Source: Terrimesophilobacter sp964651535 (GTDB taxonomy: Bacteria; Actinomycetota; Actinomycetes; Actinomycetales; Microbacteriaceae). From it: DNA of 64,000 nt. Both the position numbers and the translations under genes were made by a program. A model generated the notes under the pieces. It saw only the letters and a list, made by a program, of their open reading frames with translations, was not told where the DNA came from and made no database searches. Where the stretch lies: contig CAZYYE010000001.1 of assembly GCA_964651535.1 (NCBI GenBank), forward strand, positions 744,001 through 808,000, written 5' to 3'. Shown piece by piece: positions 50,522 through 59,672 of this stretch. The number at the start of each line of letters is the position of its first letter. The first letter of the stretch is position 1.

Positions 50522-51865
50522 ATGAACGACACACCCGAATCCGACACGACACCATCCGACGAGTCTTCGCCAACCGAACCGATGTCACACCACACCGCTC
50601 CGGCCCACGCGTCGGCACCGGCGGCAGCGTCCTCCACGCCGCACAAGAAGTCCGGTGCCACTGGCCTCGTCGCGGCCCTCGCCGTCGGTGCGCTCATTGG
50701 CGGAGCATCCGGCGCGGGAGTCGCCACGTGGGCCATCACGTCGAACCTCGCGTCAGCGCCGACTGCCAGCGCACCCGTCGGGCCGGGCACCATCACAGTG
50801 AATGACCCGGCGAACGCGACCCAGATCACGGCGATCGCGGCCTCCGCCGGCCCCTCGGTTGTGACAGTTTCCGTCAACGGGGAATCTGCAGCAGGGACCG
50901 GCTCCGGTGTCATATTCACCGAAGACGGCTTCGTTCTCACCAACACTCACGTAGTGACACTCGATGGTGAAACCGCGCATCCGACAATTTCCGTGCAGTC
51001 CTGGGATGGCCACATCTACGAGGCGAAACTTATCGGCACGGACCCCATCACCGACCTGGCTGTCATCAAGATCGAAGGCACCTTCCAGCCGCTGCAATTC
51101 GCGGACTCCAGCAAACTCAACGTGGGAGACGACGCGATCGCCATCGGCGCGCCGCTCGGCCTGTCCAACACGGTCACGAGCGGGATCATCAGCGCTTTGA
51201 ACCGCAGCATCACGGTTGCGTCCTCGGCTGCCCCGAAGGAGGAGTCTGACCAGGCCCCCAACGAGGACAACGGATCGGGACCGTTCAACTTCTGGGAATT
51301 CAAGGCACCGGGCGACAACAGCGAGCAGCCACCTTCGGCCGCTCAGCAGGCGAGCATCTTCCTGCCTGTCGTCCAAACGGATGCCGCCATCAACCCCGGA
51401 AACTCAGGCGGCGCGCTCCTCGACCTCGACGGCAAAGTGATCGGCATCAACGTCGCCATCGCCGGAACCGGCTCGGCCGTGCAAGGGCAATCCGGCAACA
51501 TCGGCGTCGGATTTGCAATTCCATCCAACCTTGCCAAGCGCATTGCCTTCGACATCGTGAACAACGGCAAGGCCACGCACGGGCTGCTCGGCGCGACCAT
51601 CATGGACGCCACGAGCGACAGCGCACTCAAGAATGTGTCCGTGGTCGGTGCGAGCGTGCAGTCCGTGACGGATGGCGGCGCCGCCAAGGCCGCCGGAATC
51701 CGGAAGGGCGACATCATCACCGGGTTCAACGGGCTCCCGATTACCGGCAGCATCGACCTTACAGCGCAGGTTCGCGCGGCCGAAGCGGGATCCGAAGCAA
51801 CCGTCACCTACATTCGCGACGGAGAGTCGACAACCGTGACGGTAACGCTGGGGGAACTCAACTAA
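50522..51865 (+). CDS. HtrA/PepD-type serine protease with PDZ domain
   Basis: A 447-residue membrane-anchored S1C protease. A cytosolic Pro/Ser/Thr/Ala-rich tail (1-44) precedes one transmembrane helix (about 46-72). The trypsin-like domain has His143 in TNTHVVT, Asp178 in ITDLAVI and Ser295 in NPGNSGGAL; the PDZ domain follows (residues about 350-440, GVSVQSV-type GASVQSVTDGG). An acidic, Gly/Pro/Asn-rich insertion of about 45 residues (233-280) interrupts the protease domain. It acts outside the membrane in envelope protein quality control. GGAAGGAG fixes the start. Confidence 0.9.
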   Translation: MNDTPESDTTPSDESSPTEPMSHHTAPAHASAPAAASSTPHKKSGATGLVAALAVGALIGGASGAGVATWAITSNLASAPTASAPVGPGTITVNDPANATQITAIAASAGPSVVTVSVNGESAAGTGSGVIFTEDGFVLTNTHVVTLDGETAHPTISVQSWDGHIYEAKLIGTDPITDLAVIKIEGTFQPLQFADSSKLNVGDDAIAIGAPLGLSNTVTSGIISALNRSITVASSAAPKEESDQAPNEDNGSGPFNFWEFKAPGDNSEQPPSAAQQASIFLPVVQTDAAINPGNSGGALLDLDGKVIGINVAIAGTGSAVQGQSGNIGVGFAIPSNLAKRIAFDIVNNGKATHGLLGATIMDATSDSALKNVSVVGASVQSVTDGGAAKAAGIRKGDIITGFNGLPITGSIDLTAQVRAAEAGSEATVTYIRDGESTTVTVTLGELN

Positions 51866-51881
51866 TGCCATAGTTGACCGT

Positions 51882-52931
51882 ATGGACAACGAAGAGACCT
51901 CCGTTCCGGGGGTCTCTTTCGTTATCCCCGTCCTCAATGAAGTCGACTACATCGAAAAGGCCATTGCGACGGTCCTCGGACAGGACTACCCGGGAGACAA
52001 GGAACTCGTGCTCGCACTCGCCCCATCGACAGACGGCACCACAGAACTCGTCGAGCGGCTCGCGAAGAGTGACCCTCGGATTCGCACCGTCAACAATCCG
52101 GGCGCCGATATCCCTGTGGGGCTCAACCTCGCCATCCGCGCCAGCACGAACCCCATCGTCGTGCGAGTGGATGCGCATTCGGAACTCGAACCCGGATACA
52201 CGGCCGCCGCCGTCGCAACGCTTCAGCGCACGGGAGCCTCGAACGTGGGCGGGGTCATGCTCGCACGTGGAGCGACCCCATTCCAGTCCGCCGTCGCCCG
52301 CGCCTACAACAGCCCATTCGGACTCGGCGGTGCCCGATACCACGGAGGTGCAAAGGAAGGTCCGGCGGAATCCGCATATCTTGGCGTGTTCCGGCGTGAG
52401 GCGCTTGAGAAGGCCGGACTTTTCGACGAAACGATTCGCCGCGGCGAGGACTGGGAACTCAACCTGCGCATCCGGTGGGGCGGCGGCGTGGTCTGGTTCG
52501 ACCCCGAACTCAAGGTCACGTACTGGCCGCGGGAGAACTGGCCCAAGCTTGCCCGCCAGTTCTTCGCGACCGGCGTGTGGCGCGCAGAACTGGTCCGGCG
52601 GATCAAGGGCCGCAACCCGTGGCGATTCTACGCTCCGCCGCTGCTCGTGCTGTCCCTCATCGCGAGCGTCGTCGTCGGCGTTCTGCAGCTGACCGGCGTG
52701 TTGCATGGCCGACTCGGGTTCGTGGCGAGCGCGGTGTACCTCGCGCCGATCCTCTATCTGATCCTCGTGGTTTGGGTCGCCCTCACGCAGGACACCGTCA
52801 GGCCGTGGCGGGATCGCTGGTTGTTCCTCATCGTGCTCCCGACCATGCACATCAGTTGGGGCACCGGATTCCTGCTCGGACTCGTCCGGGGCGCCGGAAA
52901 CACGAACGACACATCCAGGACGGGAACCTAA
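51882..52931 (+). CDS. Family 2 glycosyltransferase with C-terminal membrane helices
   Basis: A 349-residue enzyme. The GT-A domain has SFVIPVLNEVDYIEKAI, a VRVDAHSEL DxD-type metal site and RGEDWELNLRI. Two or three hydrophobic helices close the protein (LLVLSLIASVVVGVLQL, LAPILYLILVVWVAL). The N-terminal part resembles enzymes that start or extend surface polysaccharides. A CATAGT box lies seven bases before ATG 51882, a weak leaderless start. It is the first gene of the envelope-polymer region. Confidence 0.8.
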   Translation: MDNEETSVPGVSFVIPVLNEVDYIEKAIATVLGQDYPGDKELVLALAPSTDGTTELVERLAKSDPRIRTVNNPGADIPVGLNLAIRASTNPIVVRVDAHSELEPGYTAAAVATLQRTGASNVGGVMLARGATPFQSAVARAYNSPFGLGGARYHGGAKEGPAESAYLGVFRREALEKAGLFDETIRRGEDWELNLRIRWGGGVVWFDPELKVTYWPRENWPKLARQFFATGVWRAELVRRIKGRNPWRFYAPPLLVLSLIASVVVGVLQLTGVLHGRLGFVASAVYLAPILYLILVVWVALTQDTVRPWRDRWLFLIVLPTMHISWGTGFLLGLVRGAGNTNDTSRTGT

Positions 52932-53266
52932 AGCTTCTTCGGCGTTTTCGGTTTCTTGGGCTTGGGCATCGGCAGGACATCTGCCGTGCGCTGCACGAGA
53001 TCCTGAAACCACTCGCGATTCTCCAGGCGATCGCCTGGCACGGCGTAGTACAGCTTCGACCCGGGGTAGGCGGGAGCCATCGTTTCAGGCCCCAGAAGCT
53101 CCTCGGCCACAGCGGTGGGTTTCATGAACACAGTGTCGTCGCAAATGAATGCGACCGTCTTCTCGTCGCAGTACAGCGCATACTCGCCGAACATTGATTT
53201 GGCCCGCACGGGAAGCGGATCGAGCTGGTCCAGAACGTATTCTGTGGTCTCTTTGCGGGTTGCCAT
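52928..53266 (-). CDS. TfoX/Sxy N-terminal domain protein
   Basis: A 112-residue protein with the TfoX-N features VRAKSMFGEYALYCDEKTVAFICDD and GSKLYYAVPGD. In proteobacteria related domains help activate competence genes; in actinobacteria the role is unknown. It has a short basic Pro-rich tail (PKPKKPKTPKK). It overlaps the glycosyltransferase convergently by four bases. Confidence 0.75.
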   Translation of the reverse strand: MATRKETTEYVLDQLDPLPVRAKSMFGEYALYCDEKTVAFICDDTVFMKPTAVAEELLGPETMAPAYPGSKLYYAVPGDRLENREWFQDLVQRTADVLPMPKPKKPKTPKKL

Positions 53267-53293
53267 GAACCAACGATAGTTCCTGCCCGGCAG

Positions 53294-53728
53294 CTACCTG
53301 AGGGGGTAGAGGACGATCATTCGCGCGGCAAGGCACTCGACCGGGATCGCGTCGTGGTAGCTGAGAGTCGCGGACTCCATGACGCCACCGCCGCCCTGGT
53401 AGCGGTTCCCGAGACCGAGGGTTCCCCAGCCCGGAACTGCCACCTGCTCCGTGCCTTCGATGATTCCGGAGCCCTGCGGGAAAATTGCGGCGAAACTTCC
53501 CGTGCCGGTGTCCAGCCCGAAACAGGATCCGACGACCGTGAGGGTTCCCTCGATCCGGTCGCTCGTCACGGGCTCCGCGTGGCGCGCATCCGACATCAGG
53601 ATGTGGCCGGAGGCGCTCGACTGCGTGATCAGTTCGCTGCCGCCCACGCAGCCGGTCAAGGCGAGTGCCGCGAGCCCGACGACCGCGGCGGCGGAAACCG
53701 CCACTCGCAGGCTTCGGCGCGCCGTCAC
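53294..53728 (-). CDS. Secreted lipoprotein of unknown function
   Basis: A 144-residue protein. A hydrophobic signal (VAVSAAAVVGLAALALTGC) ends in the lipobox LTGC. The mature part has Gly-rich segments (GWGTLGLGNRYQGGGG) and two more Cys. No family is recognised. Its GTG start overlaps the last bases of the upstream CDP-glycerol transferase-like gene, so it is the last gene of that operon. Confidence 0.6.
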   Translation of the reverse strand: MTARRSLRVAVSAAAVVGLAALALTGCVGGSELITQSSASGHILMSDARHAEPVTSDRIEGTLTVVGSCFGLDTGTGSFAAIFPQGSGIIEGTEQVAVPGWGTLGLGNRYQGGGGVMESATLSYHDAIPVECLAARMIVLYPLR

Positions 53729-55245
53729 TAGATCTTTCCCTCCCGGATGAGCCGCGCGATAACGCGTTCTGCGGCGCGGCCGTCATCGCGCGGGTTGAAC
53801 TTCTCGCGCCAGGCCGCGTACTTCGCAGCGTACTTCACCCGCACGGCATCCGGATTTCGCACGAGTTCCACGAGTTCGGCAGCGTCCTGCACGATCGGCC
53901 CCGGGGCGACCGGCAGCAAATCGAAGTAGAAGCCTCGAAGCACGTGCCGATACCGGTCGAGGTCCGGGGTGAAAAAGTAGATGGGCTTGCCCGTGACGCT
54001 GAAGTCGAACATGACGCTCGAATAGTCGGTGATGAGGGCGTCGGCGGCGAGGAACAGCTCCGACACGTCCGGGTAACTCGTCACGTCGAGTACTCCGTGT
54101 GCGTCGAGGTCCTCGCCGGGAGCGAGGGTTCTGGAGTGTCCGCGGATGAGGGTGACGTAGTCGGGCCCGAGCGCGGCGGCGAACCGCGAGACATCGAGAT
54201 GATCGACATGCTCCGGCTTGTCGTCGCGCCAGGTTGGCGCGTACAGCAGAACCGTCGTATCAGGCTCGATTCCCAGTCGGGCGAGGACGGCTTCCCGATC
54301 GCCTGATGCGAGCACATCGTCGCGCGGGTAACCTTCCTGCCAGATTGGACCGAAGTAGGCGTAGGCGCGGCGAAACACTCCGGCCGCGAAACTGTTTTGC
54401 GCGAGAAGAATGTCCCACCGCGATCTCTCGCGAAGGGTCGCAAGCGCCGGTCGCAAGCCGTGCCGCGAGCGCGTGAGCGCGAGTTTCTTCAGCATGGTGC
54501 CGTGCCACGTCTGCATCACCGTTTGATGCCGCCGTGGTCGGTAGCGGTTGCGCAACCAGTCGTTGATGATGATGAGGCGCGCGCTCGCGCGGATTCGCCA
54601 CCACTCGGCGCTGCCCTCCACGATGGCGATCGCGCCGTCCGGTACCGCGACAGACGCATCGGCAACCCCCCAGTAGCGTGCGACATCCGGGCGGACTGAT
54701 GCCAGTTCGCGGTCAAGAGCGAGCGGATTGCAGGACGCGTTCTGCCCGTAAAAGCTTTCGAAGAACACGGCGTTCTCTGGGATCGGTTTCGCGGATCGGT
54801 ATTCGTTCGCCAGTCGGGCCTGCTGTTCCGTGCCGCGCTCCGCGTCGGAGAGCGGCGGCGCGAACGCGACCTGCAGCCCGGTTTCCCGACGGTGAAACTC
54901 GATGCGGAAGAGGCCTGGTACGAGGTGGGCTTCCGGCACCGTGCCGACGCGCGCAACGCTGGCCTCCGCACCCGAATCAACCGCCCCCGGGTCGAGCTGC
55001 AGGCGGTAGGTTCCGGATGGCGGGGCAAGCAGCGGGCCGCCCCAGCGGCTCGCGAGGAGAGGCATGGTGGCGCGCCAGCCATCGGCAACAGCACGCGCTG
55101 CCGCGCTCAGGCGCAGGCGGGGGCCGACAAGTTCCAGCCGAACCGGAGCGCGGCCAGCGCCCTCGAACTCGAGTGCGGGTGACGCGCCGGAGACGAGGGT
55201 GATGCGCTCGATGTCATGCCGTGTTTCATCGGGATTCGGGGTCAT
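53728..55245 (-). CDS. CDP-glycerol glycerophosphotransferase-like enzyme (TagF/TagB family)
   Basis: A 505-residue protein. An N-terminal beta-rich region of about 180 residues lacks a known family. The Glyphos_transf domain follows with TWHGTMLKKLALT, LLYAPTWRDD, LIRGHSRTL and LITDYSSVMFDFSVTGKP. It transfers glycerol-phosphate or a similar alcohol-phosphate from a CDP donor to a lipid-linked acceptor at the membrane's inner face. It overlaps the next TagF-like gene by four bases. Confidence 0.85.
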   Translation of the reverse strand: MTPNPDETRHDIERITLVSGASPALEFEGAGRAPVRLELVGPRLRLSAAARAVADGWRATMPLLASRWGGPLLAPPSGTYRLQLDPGAVDSGAEASVARVGTVPEAHLVPGLFRIEFHRRETGLQVAFAPPLSDAERGTEQQARLANEYRSAKPIPENAVFFESFYGQNASCNPLALDRELASVRPDVARYWGVADASVAVPDGAIAIVEGSAEWWRIRASARLIIINDWLRNRYRPRRHQTVMQTWHGTMLKKLALTRSRHGLRPALATLRERSRWDILLAQNSFAAGVFRRAYAYFGPIWQEGYPRDDVLASGDREAVLARLGIEPDTTVLLYAPTWRDDKPEHVDHLDVSRFAAALGPDYVTLIRGHSRTLAPGEDLDAHGVLDVTSYPDVSELFLAADALITDYSSVMFDFSVTGKPIYFFTPDLDRYRHVLRGFYFDLLPVAPGPIVQDAAELVELVRNPDAVRVKYAAKYAAWREKFNPRDDGRAAERVIARLIREGKI

Positions 55246-56474
55246 CGTTGCGCTCCGAGTCGGGTACGGATCTGGTCGAACACCCGGGAGGTGTTGTGCC
55301 CGTCACGATATCGGTGGTGCCGCTCGGCGAGGCTGATTGCGTGCGCTGCGAGCCTGGATACGGCTGTCGTGTCGGAAACGAGGTCGAGCAGGCCGCGCCA
55401 CGAGGCGACCTCGGTACCGCCGGTGAAATCGCGATAGTCCTCGTAGAGCCCGCGCGCCGCAACGTAATCGGAGACATCCGGCGCGAGGAACGCGATCGGG
55501 TGGCCGGTGAGGGCGAAATCGTAGGCAACGGAGGAGTAGTCGGTGATGAGCAAATCGACTGCCGGCAGGAGCGGATTCAGGTCGGGTGCGTCGCGCGAGG
55601 TGAGCATGCGAATTCGACCGGATGCGGCCGGACCGGCCTCGTACGCCCCGACGCTGTGCGGGTGAGGTCGAACCAGGAGCAATCCGCCGGTGCGGTCGAG
55701 GTGGTCGGCAATCGCGGCCCACTCCTTCGGGTTCGGTAGTCCGGGATCCTCCGCACCATCCCGCCATGTGGGCGCGTACAGCCACACGGGCGTGTGGTCG
55801 GCCGCCGGCGACTTGGCGTCGAGTTCAGTTCCGACGATGCGCGTCAGGTGCGCGCGCGCCGCTCGACGATCGCCGAGGATGCTGTCGTCGCGAGGGTCTC
55901 CCGTCACGACGATCCGGTCGCGCGGCACATCGAATGCGGTGCGAAGCCGCTCTGCCGACAGTTCGGACGCGGCGGGCATGAGGGAGATTCGGGACGCCTG
56001 TTTGCGGTACAGGCCCCGCAGCAGTGCGGGAGGCACGAGGCGGCTGCGGAACGTGACGGGGGAGTCGAGCTGGATTTTCTTCAACGGGATTCCGTGCCAC
56101 AGTTGCACGACGAATGCCCCGCGCGTGCCGAAACGATTCACATCGCCGAAACCGTGGGTGAGAACGATGACCTGGGCGCGCAGGGTGAGCCTGAATCCGC
56201 GCCAGCTTGAACGCAGCACCGCGTGAAGCCCTAACGAGCGGGCGAGCTCAAGTTCGCGGCGCGACGCCGCGAGCCACACTGTCGTGATGGTCCCGTCGGC
56301 GTCGCGAGCGTGCCGGTACAGGGAAAGTGCGCCTTCACCGACGCCGGAACCGCAACCGAAGGCCCACAAGTTCTTGCGGCGAGGCACGATCGCGCTGGCG
56401 AGCGCGCCGAACGCGTAGAGCGGAGCGGAGAGAAGCTTCGTCGCATTCCCTCGGGCGAATGTGAAGCGGGGCAC
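55242..56474 (-). CDS. CDP-glycerol glycerophosphotransferase-like enzyme (second copy)
   Basis: A 410-residue protein with QLWHGIPLKKIQLDSPV, VWLYAPTWRDG, RPHPHSVGAY and LITDYSSVAYDFALTGHP, the same active-site set as its neighbour but a shorter N-terminal half (KLLSAPLYAFGALAS). GTG 56474 is the best start. A TAGGCT box lies about 45 bases upstream on the minus strand (56518-56523). It is the first gene of a three-gene minus-strand operon. Confidence 0.8.
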   Translation of the reverse strand: MPRFTFARGNATKLLSAPLYAFGALASAIVPRRKNLWAFGCGSGVGEGALSLYRHARDADGTITTVWLAASRRELELARSLGLHAVLRSSWRGFRLTLRAQVIVLTHGFGDVNRFGTRGAFVVQLWHGIPLKKIQLDSPVTFRSRLVPPALLRGLYRKQASRISLMPAASELSAERLRTAFDVPRDRIVVTGDPRDDSILGDRRAARAHLTRIVGTELDAKSPAADHTPVWLYAPTWRDGAEDPGLPNPKEWAAIADHLDRTGGLLLVRPHPHSVGAYEAGPAASGRIRMLTSRDAPDLNPLLPAVDLLITDYSSVAYDFALTGHPIAFLAPDVSDYVAARGLYEDYRDFTGGTEVASWRGLLDLVSDTTAVSRLAAHAISLAERHHRYRDGHNTSRVFDQIRTRLGAQR

Positions 56475-56606
56475 CGTGCGGTCGCACTCTTTCGTCGTGG
56501 AGGACTGTCGGGGCGAGCCTAGCAGCGCTGCCAGGTCCAGTATCGGCTGGGTAACGGTCGGGGCGGGCGGTCGGGCGCGGGCATCAGACGCTGCTTTAAT
56601 CGGCTC

Positions 56607-57911
56607 GTGGCCATCCTGAAGGATCTGAAGACTGCGCGGCACATCATCCGCAATCTCATTCGCAGCAGGCGCAATCGGAGGAATCTCGGGAAACGCCTGG
56701 AGTCGGTGCCGCCGCTCGAGCTGGATAGCATCCGGATTGCCGTGTATTTCGCCGACACGAAGGTGAACCTCTACCAGATCCGACAGTGGTACGCGCCTCT
56801 CGCGGAGCTCGACAAGACCTGGCCGGTCGCGATCATCACGAGGTCGCCGAGCGCGACGCTCGCGATGCTCGAGGAGTCGCCTGTGCCCGTCGTCTATCTG
56901 CGCAAGGTCACCGACCTCGAACAGTTCGTGACCGACCAGGATTTGCGCATCGTGTTCTACGTCAACCAGAACACGAAGAATTTCCAGATGTTCCGGTACG
57001 GCCGAATGTGGCATGTCTTCGTCAATCATGGCGAGAGCGACAAAATGTACATGACCACGAACCAGTTCAAAGCCTACGATTACAGTTTCATCGCCGGCCA
57101 GGCCGCGCGTGAGCGCCTCGGCCGCAAGCTCTGGAACTTCGATCTGGACGCGCGCACCATCATGATCGGCCGACCTCAGGCCGACCACTTCGCCGGCGAG
57201 TTGCCGTACACGCCCGATGACCGGACCGTGGTGCTATACGCCCCGACGTGGGAGGGGGACAGGGATGCGGCAGCCTACGGGTCGATCGCCTCGCACGGGG
57301 TGACGCTCGTTAAGGCGTTGCTCGCGACGGGGAGGCATCGTGTCATTTTCCGGCCCCACCCGCGCAGCGGTGTGGTGGATGAGGAGTACAAGCGGGCGAA
57401 CGAGGCGATTATTGCGGCGATCGCTGCCGCGAACGCTCGGGACCGCTCCGCGCAGCACGTTTACGATGCGGGGTCGTCGATGGGCTGGCAGCTCGCGGCT
57501 GCGGATGTCGCGATCACGGATGTGTCGGCCATGGTCTACGACCGACTCGCGGTCGGCAAACCGCTTCTCATTGCGCGTCCCGTGAATCCGGCGGCGGAGA
57601 TCGACACCGAGGGGTACCTTGGCGCTGCCGAGTGGCTCGACGCTTCGGATGCTGCGGACATCGTGTCGATCGTCGAGCGGGTGCAGAACAGCCCGGAAGC
57701 GCAGGAGCGGCTCGAGCATTGGGTTACGCGGCACTTCGGCGACACCACACCGGGAGCGGCCACGCGGCGCTTCCACGCGGCGGTGGAAAAACTCGTGGCG
57801 GAGTGGGATAGGCACGCCGAACTCCACGCCGGCGATCGTCGGGTGCGCGAATCCGATCCGTTCGATGGCGAGGGAGACGATGAGGACGACCCGTCGGCCG
57901 AGGATGCCTAA
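56607..57911 (+). CDS. CDP-glycerol glycerophosphotransferase-like protein (third copy, divergent member)
   Basis: A 434-residue GT-B fold protein: N-terminal basic helix (RNLIRSRRNRRNLGK), HVFVNHGESDKMYM, VLYAPTWEGDRD, IFRPHPRSGVV and ITDVSAMVYDRLAVGKP. The motifs correspond to the TagF/TagB active site, but HG is in NHGES rather than WHG, and ITDYSS is ITDVSA, so it forms a separate subgroup. TTTAAT lies six bases before GTG 56607. The C terminus is highly acidic. Confidence 0.7.
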   Translation: MAILKDLKTARHIIRNLIRSRRNRRNLGKRLESVPPLELDSIRIAVYFADTKVNLYQIRQWYAPLAELDKTWPVAIITRSPSATLAMLEESPVPVVYLRKVTDLEQFVTDQDLRIVFYVNQNTKNFQMFRYGRMWHVFVNHGESDKMYMTTNQFKAYDYSFIAGQAARERLGRKLWNFDLDARTIMIGRPQADHFAGELPYTPDDRTVVLYAPTWEGDRDAAAYGSIASHGVTLVKALLATGRHRVIFRPHPRSGVVDEEYKRANEAIIAAIAAANARDRSAQHVYDAGSSMGWQLAAADVAITDVSAMVYDRLAVGKPLLIARPVNPAAEIDTEGYLGAAEWLDASDAADIVSIVERVQNSPEAQERLEHWVTRHFGDTTPGAATRRFHAAVEKLVAEWDRHAELHAGDRRVRESDPFDGEGDDEDDPSAEDA

Positions 57912-58825
57912 GCGCCAGAGTCGCTGTTCGCTTCTTCGCTCCCTGCGGGGGCCGCTGTGATTTCCTGCTTCCCGTTCCCTGCGGGGGCCGCTGTGATTTC
58001 CTGCTTCCCGCTCCCTGAGGAGGCCCGCGACGGCCGTCTCGAAGGGATCCGCGCCAATAACGACCTAACGATCACCTGGGTCTTCCGCACCTCGGAGTGC
58101 ACCTTGATCCCTTTCACACGCGGTTCAAAGTTCGGAGGGAACACATCCGGGACCGGCCCGAAGGCCAGGCGGGAGCTCGTGACTACTTTGCGAGCGAGCA
58201 TGTTGTTCGCTGTTCCTCCGACGACCGCCCCGATTCCGAATGGCAGGAGCCGCCCGACCGCGCCGGTCGCTGTGTTGCGTGTGAATCGGCGCAGGAACGC
58301 CTTCCGCATCGAGTCGGCGATTTGCCCGACGAACGCCTGCGGGAGGTTCTTTCCGATCACATCACCCCAGAACTTCGTTTGCGGAACACCTTTGCCGGTG
58401 GCTTGGGCGGCGAGGTTTCGCACGAGGTCGGCGCCGGAAGTCCCGAGCATCATGGCCATAACGGTCGTGCGGGCCCGATCCGGATCGGTCACGGCGATTC
58501 CGTGGATCTCGGTGACGGACTGTGCGAACAGCGCGGTGGTCTCCAGGAATCCGGCCGTTTCAACCCCGGTGAGCACGAGGCTCACCCCCGTGCCGACTCC
58601 GGGGATGACCGCTGCTGCACCGACCCCGGCGCCGCCGGTCGTGACGGCGGCAAGGTAGCGGCGTTCGAGAATCTGGATCACACGGGCCGGGCTTGCATCC
58701 GGATGCCGTTTGCGGATGCCCCGGATGTGCGCGAGCACGACGGGCCGTTGCGTCGTGAGCAGGCGATCGAAGCCTTTCACGGCCATCGGATGCTGGGTCG
58801 CCTCGACGGTGTCGATCGCTTTCAC
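57908..58825 (-). CDS. Conserved hypothetical protein with hydrophobic Gly-rich segments and repeat-derived C terminus
   Basis: A 305-residue protein. Residues about 40-100 hold AAVTTGGAGVGAAAVIPGVG and an adjacent hydrophobic stretch, vaguely like EcsC family proteins; no firm family. The last 32 residues are encoded by palindromic repeat units and repeat the dodecapeptide GNGKQEITAAPA. GTG 58825 is the best start because GGGAGGG lies six bases before it; the upstream ATG at 58855 overlaps a TATGAT -10 box. The stop overlaps the upstream convergent gene by four bases. Confidence 0.6.
   Translation of the reverse strand: MKAIDTVEATQHPMAVKGFDRLLTTQRPVVLAHIRGIRKRHPDASPARVIQILERRYLAAVTTGGAGVGAAAVIPGVGTGVSLVLTGVETAGFLETTALFAQSVTEIHGIAVTDPDRARTTVMAMMLGTSGADLVRNLAAQATGKGVPQTKFWGDVIGKNLPQAFVGQIADSMRKAFLRRFTRNTATGAVGRLLPFGIGAVVGGTANNMLARKVVTSSRLAFGPVPDVFPPNFEPRVKGIKVHSEVRKTQVIVRSLLARIPSRRPSRASSGSGKQEITAAPAGNGKQEITAAPAGSEEANSDSGA
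57937..58050. repeat. Tandem 36-base units and a palindromic element inside a coding region
   Basis: Two near-identical 36-base units (57937-57972 and 57973-58008) start CGCTCCCTGCGGGGGCCGCT. A third copy (58009 onward) starts CGCTCCCTGAGGAGGC and closes with GTCTCGAAGGGATC. The last copy has the same ends as the 39013-39356 elements. All lie in the 3' end of the minus-strand gene. Confidence 0.8.
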
Positions 58826-58850
58826 GTGGTCCCTCCCGGTTGGGAGGTTA

Positions 58851-58856
58851 ATCATA
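58851..58856 (-). promoter_or_regulatory. -10 box (TATGAT) for the Gly-rich hypothetical gene
   Basis: On the minus strand TATGAT is followed by about 25 bases containing GGGAGGG and then GTG 58825. Confidence 0.45.
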
Positions 58857-58881
58857 GGCGGGACCCACGGGCGAACGCTGA

Positions 58882-59484
58882 CTACGCCGCAGTGTCGATC
58901 TGAAGGCGAGCGACGGGGGCGCCCTGATAGTCGACGATGGTCAACGTGGTCTTGCCGCGCGGAATATCGATCGTGAAGACGCCGGAGCGGGTTTCTCTCG
59001 GATCGACCCTGCCGTTTTTGAGGCGGTCGTCCATGAAGGCGGTGGGGCGTCCCTCTTCACCGGAGGCGTGCGTGGCGATGACGTAGCTCTGATTGCTTTG
59101 CACCTTGCCTTCGACGTTCTCCCAGCTGAGGGACAGCACGAGGACGCCGTTTTTCATCGTGTCCATCGGCGCGTTGTCCGGCAGGTCTGCCTTCTCGATG
59201 TAGTCGAAGGAGTGGATGGTGACGCGCTGCACGTCTTCGTCGCTCAGATTAGGGAACGAGTAGTACGCAACCGAATCGCCGAGTTTGAGTTCCAGAACCT
59301 GGCCAGGGATGGCGTAGCCGTTTTCGTCCAGCGCGCCGCCGCTTCCGGCGTCCCCGCCAGATTGGCTCGACTGCCCGGATTCATCTCCCGGCGCACTTGC
59401 GCCCGGCTCCGGAGCGCAGGAAGCAACGGAGAGTGTGAGAAGAGCCGCCAGGCACGCAGCCATCGCCATTTTTTTGCTTGTCAA
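58882..59484 (-). CDS. Secreted lipoprotein of unknown function
   Basis: About 200 residues with a signal (MAMAACLAALLTLSVASC) ending in a lipobox (SVASC). A Ser/Gly-rich linker follows and then a beta-rich domain that recalls DUF4352-type Ig-like proteins, without certainty (GQVLELKLGDSVAYYSF, GVFTIDIPRGKTTLTIVDY). TTG 59484 is chosen because an AGGA lies before it; GTG 59523 upstream and ATG 59469 are alternatives. Confidence 0.55.
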   Translation of the reverse strand: MTSKKMAMAACLAALLTLSVASCAPEPGASAPGDESGQSSQSGGDAGSGGALDENGYAIPGQVLELKLGDSVAYYSFPNLSDEDVQRVTIHSFDYIEKADLPDNAPMDTMKNGVLVLSLSWENVEGKVQSNQSYVIATHASGEEGRPTAFMDDRLKNGRVDPRETRSGVFTIDIPRGKTTLTIVDYQGAPVARLQIDTAA

Positions 59485-59672
59485 AGTAGTTTTTCCTGTC
59501 CCTCGAATGCCCGAGTCTGTCACGTTGGCTCTGCCATTCCCAATCGCCTGCCGGTTCCTGTTCAGCGGGGGAAAGTGCCCGCGGTCCTCGGTAGGCTGGC
59601 CTGGAGACCACGCACGGGCGAATTAGGGCCGCGCCGCGCATCCCGGACGGAAGCTATGAGGGAGGACGGCGC

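Noticed and set aside
56475..57188. N-terminal extension of the second TagF-like gene to 57188
   Set aside because: It would be antisense to the third TagF-like gene, whose motifs are clear. GTG 56474 gives a normal-length protein.
58826..58855. ATG 58855 as the start of the Gly-rich hypothetical gene
   Set aside because: This ATG falls inside a TATGAT -10 box, and GGGAGGG lies just before GTG 58825, which makes 58825 the better start.
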